This document shows positions 40,830 to 50,115 of a DNA stretch of 60,743 nucleotides, in pieces (the first letter of the stretch is position 1; each line of letters starts with the position of its first letter). Under the pieces are notes generated by a model. The model was not told where the DNA came from and ran no database searches. It worked only from the letters and a program-made list of their open reading frames with translations. A program made the translations under genes and the position numbers. Source of the DNA: Gemmatimonadaceae bacterium (GTDB lineage: Bacteria; Gemmatimonadota; Gemmatimonadetes; Gemmatimonadales; Gemmatimonadaceae); NCBI GenBank assembly GCA_036496605.1, contig DASXKV010000040.1, positions 1 to 60,743 on the forward strand, written 5' to 3'.

Positions 40830-41926
40830 GGCACTCTCATGAGCTCCGGGTTGCCGACGGCGCTCTGATACGACCAGTCGAACACCACGTAATCCGTCGC
40901 GACGTATGCAACTCGCACGGCGCCGTAGTGCGCGCCGTCGCTCTTTCGCGTGCTGAAAACATACCCATAGCCCGGCACGGCCTCGATCGTAACGTTCGCG
41001 AGCGCAGTCACTGGCGCCTGATCGATCGATGTCAGATCGGGAACCGCGGCGTTCCCATAGGTGGCCATCATCACGTCGGTGCGCGCCGGCTTGAACCAGA
41101 GCGAGCCGTCGGCGTGCCGCTCGATCGTGAAATCGATACCCGCCTGCGTAGCCGCAGTCACGTTGCCATAGGCGCGCGCGGTCTCGTCGTAGAACAGGAA
41201 GCCACTGCTATCCGCCCTGATGTCGTGCGAGTACACGAGCACATTGCGCGCGTCATAACGAGGCGTGTCGTGCGTCGCGCTGCTCCAGCTGCTTTCGTGC
41301 CCGTCGCGGCTCACTGCACTCACGGCGTAGCAACGCGTCACGCCATTCGCGAGGTTCGCGACGAGAAACGCGTCGGAGACGGTCGAGCCCTCGAGATTCC
41401 ACGAGCTGCAGACGCTGTGCGCGGCGTCGAAGGCGGACGAGTACACGCGGTAGTAGTCGAACGCGCCGCGATTGGCGTCGAGGGCATTACTCGACCAGGC
41501 CAGTTGGATGGCGCCATTGAGTGAAATGGAATGCAGGCCCAGCGGCGCCGGCAGCTCGCTCTGCAGGTCGACGGTGATCGTCTGTGTCTGGCCGAGGAAG
41601 TTGCCCTGATCGTCGTTGGCGACGACGTAGTACTGCAGCTCCGGCACAACGTCGTGAAAGGATGGCGAGGTCGTCGTCGCCCGAAGGGACCAGCCGTCGC
41701 CCGTCGAGGCTCGGCCATAGACGTCGAATGCGGTGGCTTGTCCACTCGACGGAATATCCCAGCTCAGGATGACTCCGAGTGGCGCGTTCGGATTGCCGCT
41801 CGGGATCAGCTGATAGGTGAGGTTCGATGGCGCGTTGGGATCGATGCCGGTGACGTCGGCGAGGTCACAGCCGGCGAGAGGACCGACGAGCGCGACGACG
41901 GCGAGGAAGGTTCGAGCGAAGCGCAT
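40826..41926 (-). CDS. Lipoprotein with fibronectin type III-like repeats
   Basis: A 366-residue exported lipoprotein. MRFARTFLAVVALVGPLAGC ends in a lipobox with Cys20. The body shows two fibronectin type III-like domains: PSNLTYQLIPSG...VILSWDIPSSGQATAFDVYGR (about 33-75) and LPAPLGLHSISLN...IQLAWSSN...YYRVYSS (about 126-170). A third beta-rich domain follows at about 235-366. It is likely anchored at the outer membrane or surface; there are no enzyme motifs. The ATG at 41926 has GGAG 7 nt upstream. Its stop codon region abuts the heptad array. Confidence 0.72.
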   Translation of the reverse strand: MRFARTFLAVVALVGPLAGCDLADVTGIDPNAPSNLTYQLIPSGNPNAPLGVILSWDIPSSGQATAFDVYGRASTGDGWSLRATTTSPSFHDVVPELQYYVVANDDQGNFLGQTQTITVDLQSELPAPLGLHSISLNGAIQLAWSSNALDANRGAFDYYRVYSSAFDAAHSVCSSWNLEGSTVSDAFLVANLANGVTRCYAVSAVSRDGHESSWSSATHDTPRYDARNVLVYSHDIRADSSGFLFYDETARAYGNVTAATQAGIDFTIERHADGSLWFKPARTDVMMATYGNAAVPDLTSIDQAPVTALANVTIEAVPGYGYVFSTRKSDGAHYGAVRVAYVATDYVVFDWSYQSAVGNPELMRVP

Positions 41927-42080
41927 GCGGAGCTCCAGTGATTTCCGGAACACCACGATTGCATCGGACACGCCCGTCGACGCATCGACGAAAGTTCAAG
42001 TTACTACTTCACTTAACATTCGGGGCGCGGAGTACCCGTCCAAACGCGAGGACAGCGCGGTGGGTCCCAGAGGGAACGCG
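41927..42080. other. Leader and upstream region of the lipoprotein gene
   Basis: No gene is visible. It contains AT-richer sequence (ACTACTTCACTTAAC near 42004), which probably holds the promoter of the lipoprotein gene, but I cannot assign -35/-10 boxes safely. Confidence 0.35.
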
Positions 42081-42235
42081 CGGAATCTCGGGACGAGTCG
42101 CGTCGAGGGCGAGCTCCAGACGCGAGACGTGAGTAATGAGATCCCGCCTTTTCGAAGTCGCACTCACGCATCTCACCCGCCATCAACGAGCCCAGCTCCG
42201 AGCCGCGAGCTCGCGCGATTTCCCGAAATTCCGGG
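42081..42235 (+). repeat. Dispersed palindromic element, copy C (best preserved)
   Basis: About 155 bp with imperfect terminal inverted repeats: CGGAATCTCGGGACGAGTCG at 42081-42100 against GCGCGATTTCCCGAAATTCC at 42213-42232. The 67-bp core, 42100-42166, is shared with copies at 4069-4135 and 14802-14868. The right end lies just before the lptD stop codon. The size, terminal symmetry and lack of coding suggest a MITE- or REP-like non-autonomous element. Confidence 0.85.
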
Positions 42236-42236
42236 C

Positions 42237-45209
42237 CTAGAAGCCGCCCGATCGAACCGTCGCCTTGTTGTAGTCAAACTTGAGGTCGGGCTCCGCCTTC
42301 AGCGCGATGAAGAAGTTGAAAGCGAAGTTGCCGTTCGTGGATTGCGTGAAGGCGAACACGGCGCGCCAATCGTGCAAGTCGCGCTGTAGGGTCACGATGT
42401 GCTGGGCGAACTGATGCTTTACGAAATCGTACTGCGTATTCCAGCTGACCGCCCATTTCTCCGTGAGCCCGAACCGGAAGTCGCCGCCCATATTGGTGAC
42501 CGGCGGATTTCGGTAAACCGTGGCGCCAGGGACTCCCGCCTCGAACGGTGATTGTGCCGTGCTCGTCGTTTGGGCTTGCAACTGAGCGAGACACGTGCTG
42601 AAGACGAAGGGATCCTGCGCCGCCTCGGCCAGCTGTCTACACCGCGCCTGCGGATCGATCTGGACGACGTTGCCCGAGACAGGCCGACTGTGCTGTGATG
42701 AGAAGGTCAGGTTTGCGCTCCACCCCTGGGCCGGCGGCAGGACGTACGCGCTGCCGCGAGCACCACTGCCCGCGACTGGCTGATTCGCGAGCTGCTGCAT
42801 GTACTGTTGGTTCGTCGACACCTGGTCCGGCGTCGGGGCCGACGACGGCCGCTGATCGTTGGAAACGGCGCGGCCGAACAGCTTCGTCAGCACCGTGAAC
42901 GGGTTATTCCCCTGCGCGAGATTGATCGTCGCCGAGACCGACTCGAGATACGGCGAGAAGACGGCCGTATCACTGACCGGATCGCCGGCGAACAACGAAT
43001 AGCCAGAGGAAAACTGGAATCCCGGTAACAGATCCGACGACAGGCTGTACGTGAAGTTGGATGTCGTTAGGCCGCGGATTGCTTTGTGCGCAGCGTGTGC
43101 ACGGTCGATGTCGTACGTGAACGACGACATGTTCAGGGAGAGCAGCTTGATCTTCTCGCCCGCTTCGGGATTCGTGTCGCTCCGCGATCGAACCTTGGCC
43201 TCGACGCTCTGATTCAAGCCGAAGCTGAGCGCATTCTGCTGCAGCCCGCTGAACTCGTGCGCCTGGGAGCGGCTGAGGGCCGCGAGGTAGTCCGCGCCGA
43301 CGCTCGACGCCGGCGCATAGCCGTAGCTGATCGAAGGCTGAAGCGTGTGCCGGAGCCGCAAGAACGGACCGAAGCCCGGCCACAGCCCGTACATCATGGG
43401 CGACGCGCTGAGGGAGAAGGATGGTCGCTTCGCCTGATGGACGAACTGGCCATCGCTCAGATTCGTGCGAACCCAGAATGGACCGGACGTCACGTTCGCC
43501 AGGCTCACGCCCGGCGTAACGTTGAACAGGCTCCGAAAGAGCGGCGGCAGCGTGAAGCTCGGCGTCCAGTCGACGTCCGTCTCGTACCAGTTCGGGAAGA
43601 CCTGACTGCCCGCCGGGCTGCCGCTTACCGGATTCGTGAGCACGATCAATTGTGGGTAGTCGAGCACCCTTTCGTTCACGCGGAAGCTGTTCCCGAGATC
43701 ATAGCCGAAGATGCGTATCGGCGTGTCGAAGCTCGTTGCGGCTGTGTACTGATCGCGCTTCGCGAGCGAGCTGTCGATCAGGCCATTCGCGCCCGTGTGG
43801 TACTGATACTGGTATGGGCCAATCTGATCGATGTGGAGCGACTGTGAGGCCGTGTAGCTGAAGTTCGGCGTCCACTGGAGCCACGACGCGACGTTGAGTG
43901 TTCCCGTACTGAGCGAGACCGTCGGTAGTGTTTGATCGACCTGGGTGCGACCTGGATACTGCGATCGCGTACCGCCGATTTGCAGCGTTGCCGGACCGAT
44001 CTTGTCCGCGTAATTGAGCGCCGAACGAATCGTCGCGAGCGCCTGGTACGGATTGAAGGTGTTCTGCCGTTGCAGCTGCGTGCTGGTGACGTAGTTGACG
44101 TCGGCAGAAATCTGGCGGTCTTTCGTGAACCTCTGCCGATGGCCCCACGTGAGCGCGAGGTTCGTCTGTCCGTTGCGCTGCGTCGTGTACGACGATGCGA
44201 GACTGCCGCTGATCCAGCGGTCGAGCCAGTTGTAGCGCCATTCGCCATTGAACTTCGTCCAGCCTGGATCGCCCTGGGTCATGCCCGCGCTACTGCGCCA
44301 GTCGAGCCAGGCCGACGCGTCCATGTAGTCGTTGATCGACCAGAAGTAGCCGATGTTCTCGACGTTGCGCCGGTACGATGGATTGGTACGAATGATGTCC
44401 GACACGCCGAAGCGCGGCGTGAGAATGCCGCTGTGACGGCCCGGCCGCATATCCGAGAACAGGAACGGCAGCCACATCACGGGAATGTCCCGGATGTACA
44501 GCACCGCGGGACGCGCGACGAGCGTGTTCGCTCCCGAGCGCTTCACTTCATTGAACTTGAAGTGGTAATCCGGAATCGAGTCGGTGCAGCTCGTGAGCTC
44601 TCCGCCGAGCCCGTAGAACGCCGACGTCTTACCAGCGGCCGAATCGCCGAGGATCGCCTTGCCCTTCAGCGCACGAATTTCCCAGCTCTCGCCGTAGTTG
44701 GCCTGAAACGACGGATTGGTAATCGTAGCGGAACGTTCGTTCAGACTATACTCGAGTCGCCCGCGGCCGAAGACGTCGGCCTGACCGCTATTGGGATCGT
44801 GCATGATGAAGTTCCCAACCGCGGTCGCGACCTTCGTGCGCTGATTGTAGTAGATGCCGGTGTCGGCGAACACGGTCTGCGAATCCCCGCGCTGAACGAG
44901 CGCCCGTTTGCTCTCGGGGGACAGGATCTGGAGCCGGTCATTGGCCGCATCGAAGATGACGCGGTCGCCCTCGTAGCGCGTCGTCGTGTATCCGCTTCGC
45001 CTGAGCAACGCCTGCGTGATGGAATCGGCTGGCGTGAGGCGCAGCTTGGCGGTGATTGCGCTGTCGGCGGCGGTCGTGTCCTTCCGCGTGGTATCGCGCC
45101 GCTGGGGCTGGATGGTGGGCCGCGGCAGTCTCGGGATCTGGGCACGCGCGGCGAGCGCGGGCGCGAGCCCCATCAGGAGCGCGAGACCCGCGACGCGCCA
45201 GCGCTTCAC
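42237..45209 (-). CDS. lptD: LPS-assembly protein LptD-like outer-membrane protein
   Basis: A 990-residue outer-membrane protein. The signal peptide MKRWRVAGLALLMGLAPALAARAQ is followed by an OstA/LptA-like beta-jellyroll (about 75-215, with GDRVIFDAANDRLQI and ADVFGRGRLEYSL). A long beta-barrel domain follows, including LYIRDIPVMWLPFLFSDMRPGRHSGILTP (a well-conserved LptD region, seen in parts) and ending in Phe (RSGGF). It inserts LPS into the outer leaflet. The barrel has inserts of low conservation around residues 800-900. It overlaps the tatC stop by 4 nt. The designation as LptD in this lineage is by fold and motif. Confidence 0.83.
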   Translation of the reverse strand: MKRWRVAGLALLMGLAPALAARAQIPRLPRPTIQPQRRDTTRKDTTAADSAITAKLRLTPADSITQALLRRSGYTTTRYEGDRVIFDAANDRLQILSPESKRALVQRGDSQTVFADTGIYYNQRTKVATAVGNFIMHDPNSGQADVFGRGRLEYSLNERSATITNPSFQANYGESWEIRALKGKAILGDSAAGKTSAFYGLGGELTSCTDSIPDYHFKFNEVKRSGANTLVARPAVLYIRDIPVMWLPFLFSDMRPGRHSGILTPRFGVSDIIRTNPSYRRNVENIGYFWSINDYMDASAWLDWRSSAGMTQGDPGWTKFNGEWRYNWLDRWISGSLASSYTTQRNGQTNLALTWGHRQRFTKDRQISADVNYVTSTQLQRQNTFNPYQALATIRSALNYADKIGPATLQIGGTRSQYPGRTQVDQTLPTVSLSTGTLNVASWLQWTPNFSYTASQSLHIDQIGPYQYQYHTGANGLIDSSLAKRDQYTAATSFDTPIRIFGYDLGNSFRVNERVLDYPQLIVLTNPVSGSPAGSQVFPNWYETDVDWTPSFTLPPLFRSLFNVTPGVSLANVTSGPFWVRTNLSDGQFVHQAKRPSFSLSASPMMYGLWPGFGPFLRLRHTLQPSISYGYAPASSVGADYLAALSRSQAHEFSGLQQNALSFGLNQSVEAKVRSRSDTNPEAGEKIKLLSLNMSSFTYDIDRAHAAHKAIRGLTTSNFTYSLSSDLLPGFQFSSGYSLFAGDPVSDTAVFSPYLESVSATINLAQGNNPFTVLTKLFGRAVSNDQRPSSAPTPDQVSTNQQYMQQLANQPVAGSGARGSAYVLPPAQGWSANLTFSSQHSRPVSGNVVQIDPQARCRQLAEAAQDPFVFSTCLAQLQAQTTSTAQSPFEAGVPGATVYRNPPVTNMGGDFRFGLTEKWAVSWNTQYDFVKHQFAQHIVTLQRDLHDWRAVFAFTQSTNGNFAFNFFIALKAEPDLKFDYNKATVRSGGF

Positions 45210-45997
45210 GCCGGTACGCCCTGCTCCGCGGCCAGCTCAGCGTCGCGACGCTGCTTCTTCTTCCGGTAAATCAGGTACGAGACGGCGACGCTCACCTCGT
45301 ACAGCAGGTACAACGGAATCGCGAGCGCGATCGTCGTCGTCAACAAGTCGCCCGGTGTGATGATCGCGGCCGCACCGTACGCGATTATGACTGCATAACG
45401 ACGGAACTTCGCCAGCGTCTGCGGTGAGACGATGCCGAGCGCCGACAGGCCGACGATCACGATCGGCACCTCGAATACTCCACCGAAGGCGAGACACATG
45501 CTCGTCACGAATCCGAAGTACTCGGATACCGTGATCATCGGCGTGAGCGACTGCGCCTCGAGGCCGAACAAGAACTTGAGCGTGAGCGGCAGAACGAGGA
45601 AATACGCGAGCGCCACGCCGAGGACGAACAGCAGCGTCGCCGCGAAAAGCACAGGAATGACGACCTTTCGCTCATGTCGATGCAACGCCGGCGAGAGAAA
45701 CGCCCACACGTTGTAGACGATCACCGGCAGCGCGACCGCGATTCCCACGACGATCGACATCTGCAGAATCGTCGAAAAGGTGTCGCCGGGGTGGGTGTAG
45801 ACGAGGTGTTGGCCGCGTAGATACGGCAGCACCGGCACCTGCATCCAGAGGATGAGGTCGAACTTGAACGTGAGAAAGAAGCCGATCCCGACGCCCACGA
45901 CGAGCGCACCAAGACAATAGATGATGCGCCAGCGAAGCTCCTCGAGGTGGTCGAGGAACGGCATTTCACCCGACGGCGACGACTTGGGGATTCGCAT
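45206..45997 (-). CDS. tatC: Twin-arginine translocase subunit TatC
   Basis: A 263-residue TatC with six membrane segments. The N-terminal MPFLDHLEELRWRI is the family signature (the conserved F-x-x-H-L-x-E-L-R-x-R), then come the periplasmic loop with the TFSTILQMSIVVGI helix and FGGVFEVPIVIVGLSALGIVSPQTLAKFRRYAVI. It binds the twin-arginine signal. TatA is encoded far away at 30215. The C-terminal tail is basic. The start ATG is preceded by two serines and a glycine-rich stretch, and the gene overlaps lptD by 4 nt. MRIPKSSPSGE is slightly longer than usual. Confidence 0.95.
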   Translation of the reverse strand: MRIPKSSPSGEMPFLDHLEELRWRIIYCLGALVVGVGIGFFLTFKFDLILWMQVPVLPYLRGQHLVYTHPGDTFSTILQMSIVVGIAVALPVIVYNVWAFLSPALHRHERKVVIPVLFAATLLFVLGVALAYFLVLPLTLKFLFGLEAQSLTPMITVSEYFGFVTSMCLAFGGVFEVPIVIVGLSALGIVSPQTLAKFRRYAVIIAYGAAAIITPGDLLTTTIALAIPLYLLYEVSVAVSYLIYRKKKQRRDAELAAEQGVPA

Positions 45998-46050
45998 GGA
46001 GTCCAGCCTACTACACGACTGAGGCTCGAAAGAGCCGTGGCATCCGAAGC

Positions 46051-46866
46051 CTACTTCGTGGTTCGAAGCAGGTCACGCGCCAAGCTCGCTTCGTCGCTGT
46101 TCGGATAGTCCTTGACGATCCGATTGAGCGCGGCCTTCGCTGGCGTCGTGTTCTTCTGCGCGATGAGCGATAGCGCGTACTTATAGAGCGCGGTCGGCGC
46201 CGCCTTCGACTTCGGATATTTCGCGACGACGAGCTGGTACACGGAATCCGCTGCGGACATGTTCTTTTCCTCGGCGAACGACTGACCGATGTACAACTGC
46301 GCAGACGGTGCCTCTTCGAACGTCGGGTACTTGTCGACCAGTTCCTGGAATCCCGAGCGAGCGACGCCGAAGCTGCCGCGCTGCATTTGCTCGAAAGCGA
46401 TCTGGAAGAGCTGGGCGGGACCCGGACCGCCGGCCGCAGCAGCCTTCGAGGTATCGGGCGTCGCTGGTGTCGGCGCGGTGGTCATCGCGTCGTTCCGCGA
46501 CTCCATCGATGCACGCAGCTCCTGGAGACGGCGCTGGCTCTGTCCGCTCAACTCCTGAATCTGCAGAAGCTGGCGATTCATGTCGTACATGCCACCGCTC
46601 ACGTTCGCCTGGAACGCGGAGAACCGCGTGCTGAGGAGACGGAGCGAATCGTTGGTTCGGACAACCAGGGCAAGGGCAGTATCGGCCTGTGCGCGTCGCG
46701 CCGTGTCCGTCTGCGCAATGGAGCTTCGCAACGCGCGCAGCTCGTCCTGCAGCACGCGGATGTCTCCCTGGCTCGCGAGGCACGCCGTCGTGCTCGAGAC
46801 GAGCACGACGGATGCGGACGCGAGCACGATCGCTCGCGCCCTTTTACCCGCGGGGTACGACAACAT
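46051..46866 (-). CDS. cpoB: Cell division coordinator CpoB/YbgF-like TPR protein
   Basis: A 271-residue periplasmic protein, last of the Tol-Pal operon. An N-terminal signal (AIVLASASVVLVSSTTACLAS, with a possible lipobox at Cys29) is followed by a coiled coil of about 80 residues (DELRALRSSIAQ... QIQELSGQSQRRLQELR) and C-terminal TPRs: LFQIAFEQMQRGSFGVARSGF, AQLYIGQSFAEEKNMSAADSVYQLV and LYKYALSLIAQKNTTPAKAAL. CpoB links the Tol system to peptidoglycan synthesis at the septum. Its ATG shares a base with the pal stop (TGATG). Confidence 0.88.
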   Translation of the reverse strand: MLSYPAGKRARAIVLASASVVLVSSTTACLASQGDIRVLQDELRALRSSIAQTDTARRAQADTALALVVRTNDSLRLLSTRFSAFQANVSGGMYDMNRQLLQIQELSGQSQRRLQELRASMESRNDAMTTAPTPATPDTSKAAAAGGPGPAQLFQIAFEQMQRGSFGVARSGFQELVDKYPTFEEAPSAQLYIGQSFAEEKNMSAADSVYQLVVAKYPKSKAAPTALYKYALSLIAQKNTTPAKAALNRIVKDYPNSDEASLARDLLRTTK

Positions 46867-47507
46867 CACGAGCCCGGCTTGTTGAGATGCGTGCCGCCAG
46901 CCGTGATCTCGAATTCGTCGCGGCGATTCTGCGCCCACGCACTCTCGTCATGTCCGTCGGAGACTGGACGACCTTCGCCGTAGCTGATCGTCTCGATCCG
47001 CGTTGCCGCAACCCCGCGCTCCGTGAGATAGCGCTTGGCAGCCGCCGCACGACGCTGACCGAGTGCGATGTTGTACTCGACCGAGCCGCGCTCGTCGGTG
47101 TGTCCAGCGATACGAATCGTGACATCCGGATTCGCCGCGAGCACCGGCACCTTGGCGTCGAGCGTCGCGCGCGAGTCGTCTCGGAGGTCCGACTTGTCGA
47201 AGTCGAAGTGAATGACGGCGGTGACCGTATTGCGGAGACCGGTCTGCGCGCCGGCTGCCGCGGCCTCCTCGTTGGCACGGCGAACGCTATCGTCGTACGC
47301 GCGCTGACGAGCGAGCGCCGCGTCACGCGCCGCTTGGGCGCGCGCGATCGAGTCTCTGATCGCCGTACTGTCGACGGCCGTTGCCTGCGGCACGGGCGCT
47401 GGCGCCGGAGCTACTTCCGGCTTCTTGTGACACGCGCCAACCAGCATGGCCGACGCAAGTAGTACGACGGATACCGAACGACCCGCGGCACGAGGTTGTG
47501 CTGTCAT
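46866..47507 (-). CDS. pal: Peptidoglycan-associated lipoprotein Pal
   Basis: A 213-residue lipoprotein. The lipobox LVGAC has Cys26. A Pro/Ala-rich spacer and a short charged helix follow, then the OmpA-like C-terminal domain: VIHFDFDKSDLRDDSRATL, IRIAGHTDERGSVEYNIALG and QRRAAAAKRYLTERGV. The Asp and Arg that grip meso-diaminopimelate in OmpA domains are in HTDERGS and GQRR. It anchors the outer membrane to peptidoglycan and interacts with TolB. The ATG at 47507 has GGAGAG 8 nt upstream. Confidence 0.95.
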   Translation of the reverse strand: MTAQPRAAGRSVSVVLLASAMLVGACHKKPEVAPAPAPVPQATAVDSTAIRDSIARAQAARDAALARQRAYDDSVRRANEEAAAAGAQTGLRNTVTAVIHFDFDKSDLRDDSRATLDAKVPVLAANPDVTIRIAGHTDERGSVEYNIALGQRRAAAAKRYLTERGVAATRIETISYGEGRPVSDGHDESAWAQNRRDEFEITAGGTHLNKPGS

Positions 47508-47593
47508 CGAAGATTCTCTCCTGAGAGATGAGGTGGGGAAGGACATGTCGGGACTGCAGGAGGGACTTCCGGTGCCGAATGAACGGCGCCGTC

Positions 47594-48928
47594 TTACTGA
47601 CGACTGGCGGCGCTTGTGGATGCACTCGACCCGAGTCGCGGCGACCACGCAGGCAACTGGGCGCCGGCCACGCGGGTGAGTTGGCGCAACCGTCCAGATT
47701 CCGTGTCGAGCACCCAGAGTTCCCTCCCCCCGCCGCGGGTCGAGGCGAACACGAGATGTCTGCCGTCCGGCGCCCAGGACGGCTGTTCATTCGAGCCTTC
47801 GCTTGTGAGCAACTTCGTACTTCGGTCACGCAAGCTGATGGTCATGATCTGAAAACGACCGTCTGCAAACTGGGACTGAAATGCGACCAGCCGCCCGTCG
47901 GGCGACCAATCGGGATCGGAGCGATAATTCTTGTCGCCAAAATCGAACGAGGTGAGAAGCTCGGCGTTCGTTCCATCCGCGTCCATAATATATATCTCCG
48001 GATGGCCAACACGACCCGAGGTGAACGCGAGCCGTCGCCCGTCGGGGCTGAAGGACGGCTGCACGTTATCCGTACCGCGTCCCACGGAGATGCGCCTCGG
48101 CGCCCCATCGTCCGCCGCGACCAGATAAAGATCGGATCCCTCGTCGTCCGCATGCGCGTAGACAATGGAGGCACCGTCAGGTGCAAAGACCGGCGTCAGG
48201 TTCGCGTGCGTCGGCGTCGCGTTATGCAGGATGCGTGACTTGCCCGTGCGCAGATCGAGGACATTGATGCGCGACGCCGTTCCGAACGTCGAGTACACGA
48301 TCTGATTGCCGGCGAAATTCCACGCCGGCGACATCGCGTTGCCGGTGACCGGAGTCACCTCGTCGTCGGCTCCGTCGCTGTCGGCGATGTGAATGTGCTG
48401 ACCCGCGATGTACGTGATGCGAGTCTGCGCGATCCCTTTGAGGCCGGTGATCCAGCGCTCGATCTCGTCGGACACGCCATGCACGGACAACCGCCATTCC
48501 TTCGAATTCGCGCGGCCGGTGAGCGGAAAATCCTGCACGTTCATGACGCTGCCCTTCGCGACATCGTGCAGGGCGACGTGGAGCGAGCCGTCACCGACGG
48601 TCGCCTGAATCACCGCTGCCGCGCCAAGCCGCGAAAACAGCGGATAATTCAGTTCGGCACCCGGCGTCTTGCCACGAAAGGTCGACGGATCGGACGCATC
48701 CAAAGGGACGATGGTAAAGCGGTCACTGTAATCGAAGTCACGCTGCACGATCATGCGGACCGAATCACCCGACGACCCCGTCACCGGCAGCACCGCCAAG
48801 CCGGGACGCGACGTTGGATCGTACGTGAGACCGATCGTGACGCCGCGCTTTGTCGTATCCTGGGCGTGCGCACGCTGCGCGGGCAGCACGAGAACAACGG
48901 CTAAGCAGAAGCAGAGAGAAGAACGCAT
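47594..48928 (-). CDS. tolB: Tol-Pal system protein TolB
   Basis: A 444-residue periplasmic protein. A signal peptide ending in AHAQ (about residue 23) is followed by the N-terminal alpha/beta domain (LAVLPVTGSSGDSVRM... DRFTIVPL) and a C-terminal beta-propeller of WD40-like/PD40 repeats such as NVQPSFSPDGRRLAFTS, SDPDWSPDGRLVAFQS and QPSWAPDGRHLVFAS. It shuttles between TolA and Pal during outer-membrane constriction. It lies between tolA and pal in the standard order, with a 24-bp spacer after tolA and an 86-bp spacer before pal. Confidence 0.94.
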   Translation of the reverse strand: MRSSLCFCLAVVLVLPAQRAHAQDTTKRGVTIGLTYDPTSRPGLAVLPVTGSSGDSVRMIVQRDFDYSDRFTIVPLDASDPSTFRGKTPGAELNYPLFSRLGAAAVIQATVGDGSLHVALHDVAKGSVMNVQDFPLTGRANSKEWRLSVHGVSDEIERWITGLKGIAQTRITYIAGQHIHIADSDGADDEVTPVTGNAMSPAWNFAGNQIVYSTFGTASRINVLDLRTGKSRILHNATPTHANLTPVFAPDGASIVYAHADDEGSDLYLVAADDGAPRRISVGRGTDNVQPSFSPDGRRLAFTSGRVGHPEIYIMDADGTNAELLTSFDFGDKNYRSDPDWSPDGRLVAFQSQFADGRFQIMTISLRDRSTKLLTSEGSNEQPSWAPDGRHLVFASTRGGGRELWVLDTESGRLRQLTRVAGAQLPAWSPRLGSSASTSAASRQ

Positions 48929-48952
48929 CTCGAATGGGAACCGGGATCTGAG

Positions 48953-49684
48953 TTAACGCAGCCGAGGATCGAATTTGAACGTGACCGGCAGCGATTCATC
49001 AGTATAGCCACTCGGAAGCGGCCCGAAGGCTTTCGCATTCGCCGCGGCCTCGACGGCGCCCTGGGCGTCCGCGTCGAAGGAATAGGCACCGGATCGTGTC
49101 ACGATCTGGATGCCCTTCACCGATCCATCGCGGTTGATGATGAAGAAGACCTCCGCATGGAGCGCGCCCCGTGAGGAAGTTTTAAACCGAAGGGCGATCT
49201 GCCGGACGATGTTCTCGAGGTACCCGGGGTATGGGAAATCGATCCCGCCTGTGCTCACCGTCACAACGTCAGTGCCGCGGCCGCCTTCCTCACCGCCAGC
49301 GGCGGTGGTTGGCGTTTTCGTCGCGGGCTTTGTTTCGGTCGGCAAGGTTGGGGTTGCCTCGGTGGCCGCCGCTTTTTTTGACGGTTTTGCCGTGGGGACC
49401 GGCATTTCGTGAGGCGCGATCTTTGGCCGCACGGGCGGAGTAGGCGGTGTCGACGTCGGCGCCACAGGCTGCACGACACCGACGTTGCGCGGCCCGGGCG
49501 GCGCGGCGAGGAGATCGACGCGGTACACGGGCGGCGAGGGCGGCGGCGCGGTTGGGCGAAGAAGAAAGAACAAACCGATCAGCAATCCATGAAGAAGGAG
49601 CGAGCCGGTGAACGGACCCGCGAGCATCGGTCTCGCGTTAGGCAAGAGCGACTCTTGTTGACGCGCGCCACTCGGCGACGTCAC
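48953..49684 (-). CDS. TolA/TonB-like energy transducer, short form
   Basis: A 243-residue protein with one N-terminal membrane helix (GSLLLHGLLIGLFFLL, about 27-42), a Pro/Thr/Lys-rich spacer (about 45-130), and a C-terminal TonB/TolA-like domain containing FPYPGYLENIVRQIALRF, AEVFFIINRDGSVKGIQIV and a closing LPVTFKFDPR. Position between tolR and tolB makes it TolA in function. It lacks the long Ala/Lys coiled coil of E. coli TolA, and its C-terminal domain is of the TonB subtype. It has a GTG start overlapping the tolR stop (GTGA). Confidence 0.85.
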   Translation of the reverse strand: MTSPSGARQQESLLPNARPMLAGPFTGSLLLHGLLIGLFFLLRPTAPPPSPPVYRVDLLAAPPGPRNVGVVQPVAPTSTPPTPPVRPKIAPHEMPVPTAKPSKKAAATEATPTLPTETKPATKTPTTAAGGEEGGRGTDVVTVSTGGIDFPYPGYLENIVRQIALRFKTSSRGALHAEVFFIINRDGSVKGIQIVTRSGAYSFDADAQGAVEAAANAKAFGPLPSGYTDESLPVTFKFDPRLR

Positions 49685-50091
49685 CGGATGTCCTCCGGCT
49701 CCGTCACGAGGCCAACGTCGCCCACGCCGGCCGCGCGCATCACCGCCAGAACCTGCACGACCAGCCCATAGCCGACATTGCTGTCGGCGCGCAGATACAC
49801 GCCCTGTTTCGACTGCTGCGCCGCGAGCGCGCGGAATGCCGCGCGAAATTCGGGAAAGGACATCTTCGTGTCGCCGACGTGGATCTCGCCCGTGCGCGTC
49901 ACTTCCACCACCAATCCGCCCTTCGACTCGAGCGGCCGAGACTCGGCCCGAGGCAGGGCGATGTCGACGCCCCCCTGCATCATCGGCGCCGTGATCATGA
50001 AGATCACGAGCAGTAGCAACATCACGTCGATGAGGTTGACGACGTTGATGTCGGCGTTGAGGGCGATGCGATCCCGTCGGCGGCGGGCCAC
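49681..50091 (-). CDS. tolR: ExbD/TolR family biopolymer transporter
   Basis: A 136-residue inner-membrane protein: one N-terminal helix (VVNLIDVMLLLLVIFMITAPM, about 17-37) with the proton-carrying Asp22, then a periplasmic domain (MQGGVDIALPRAESRPLE and QSKQGVYLRADSNVGYGLVVQVLAVMRAAGV). It works with TolQ to harvest the proton gradient. It lies 24 bp downstream of tolQ and overlaps tolA. Confidence 0.93.
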   Translation of the reverse strand: MARRRRDRIALNADINVVNLIDVMLLLLVIFMITAPMMQGGVDIALPRAESRPLESKGGLVVEVTRTGEIHVGDTKMSFPEFRAAFRALAAQQSKQGVYLRADSNVGYGLVVQVLAVMRAAGVGDVGLVTEPEDIR

Positions 50092-50115
50092 GTCAGGCGT
50101 CTCCGCGTGCGATCA

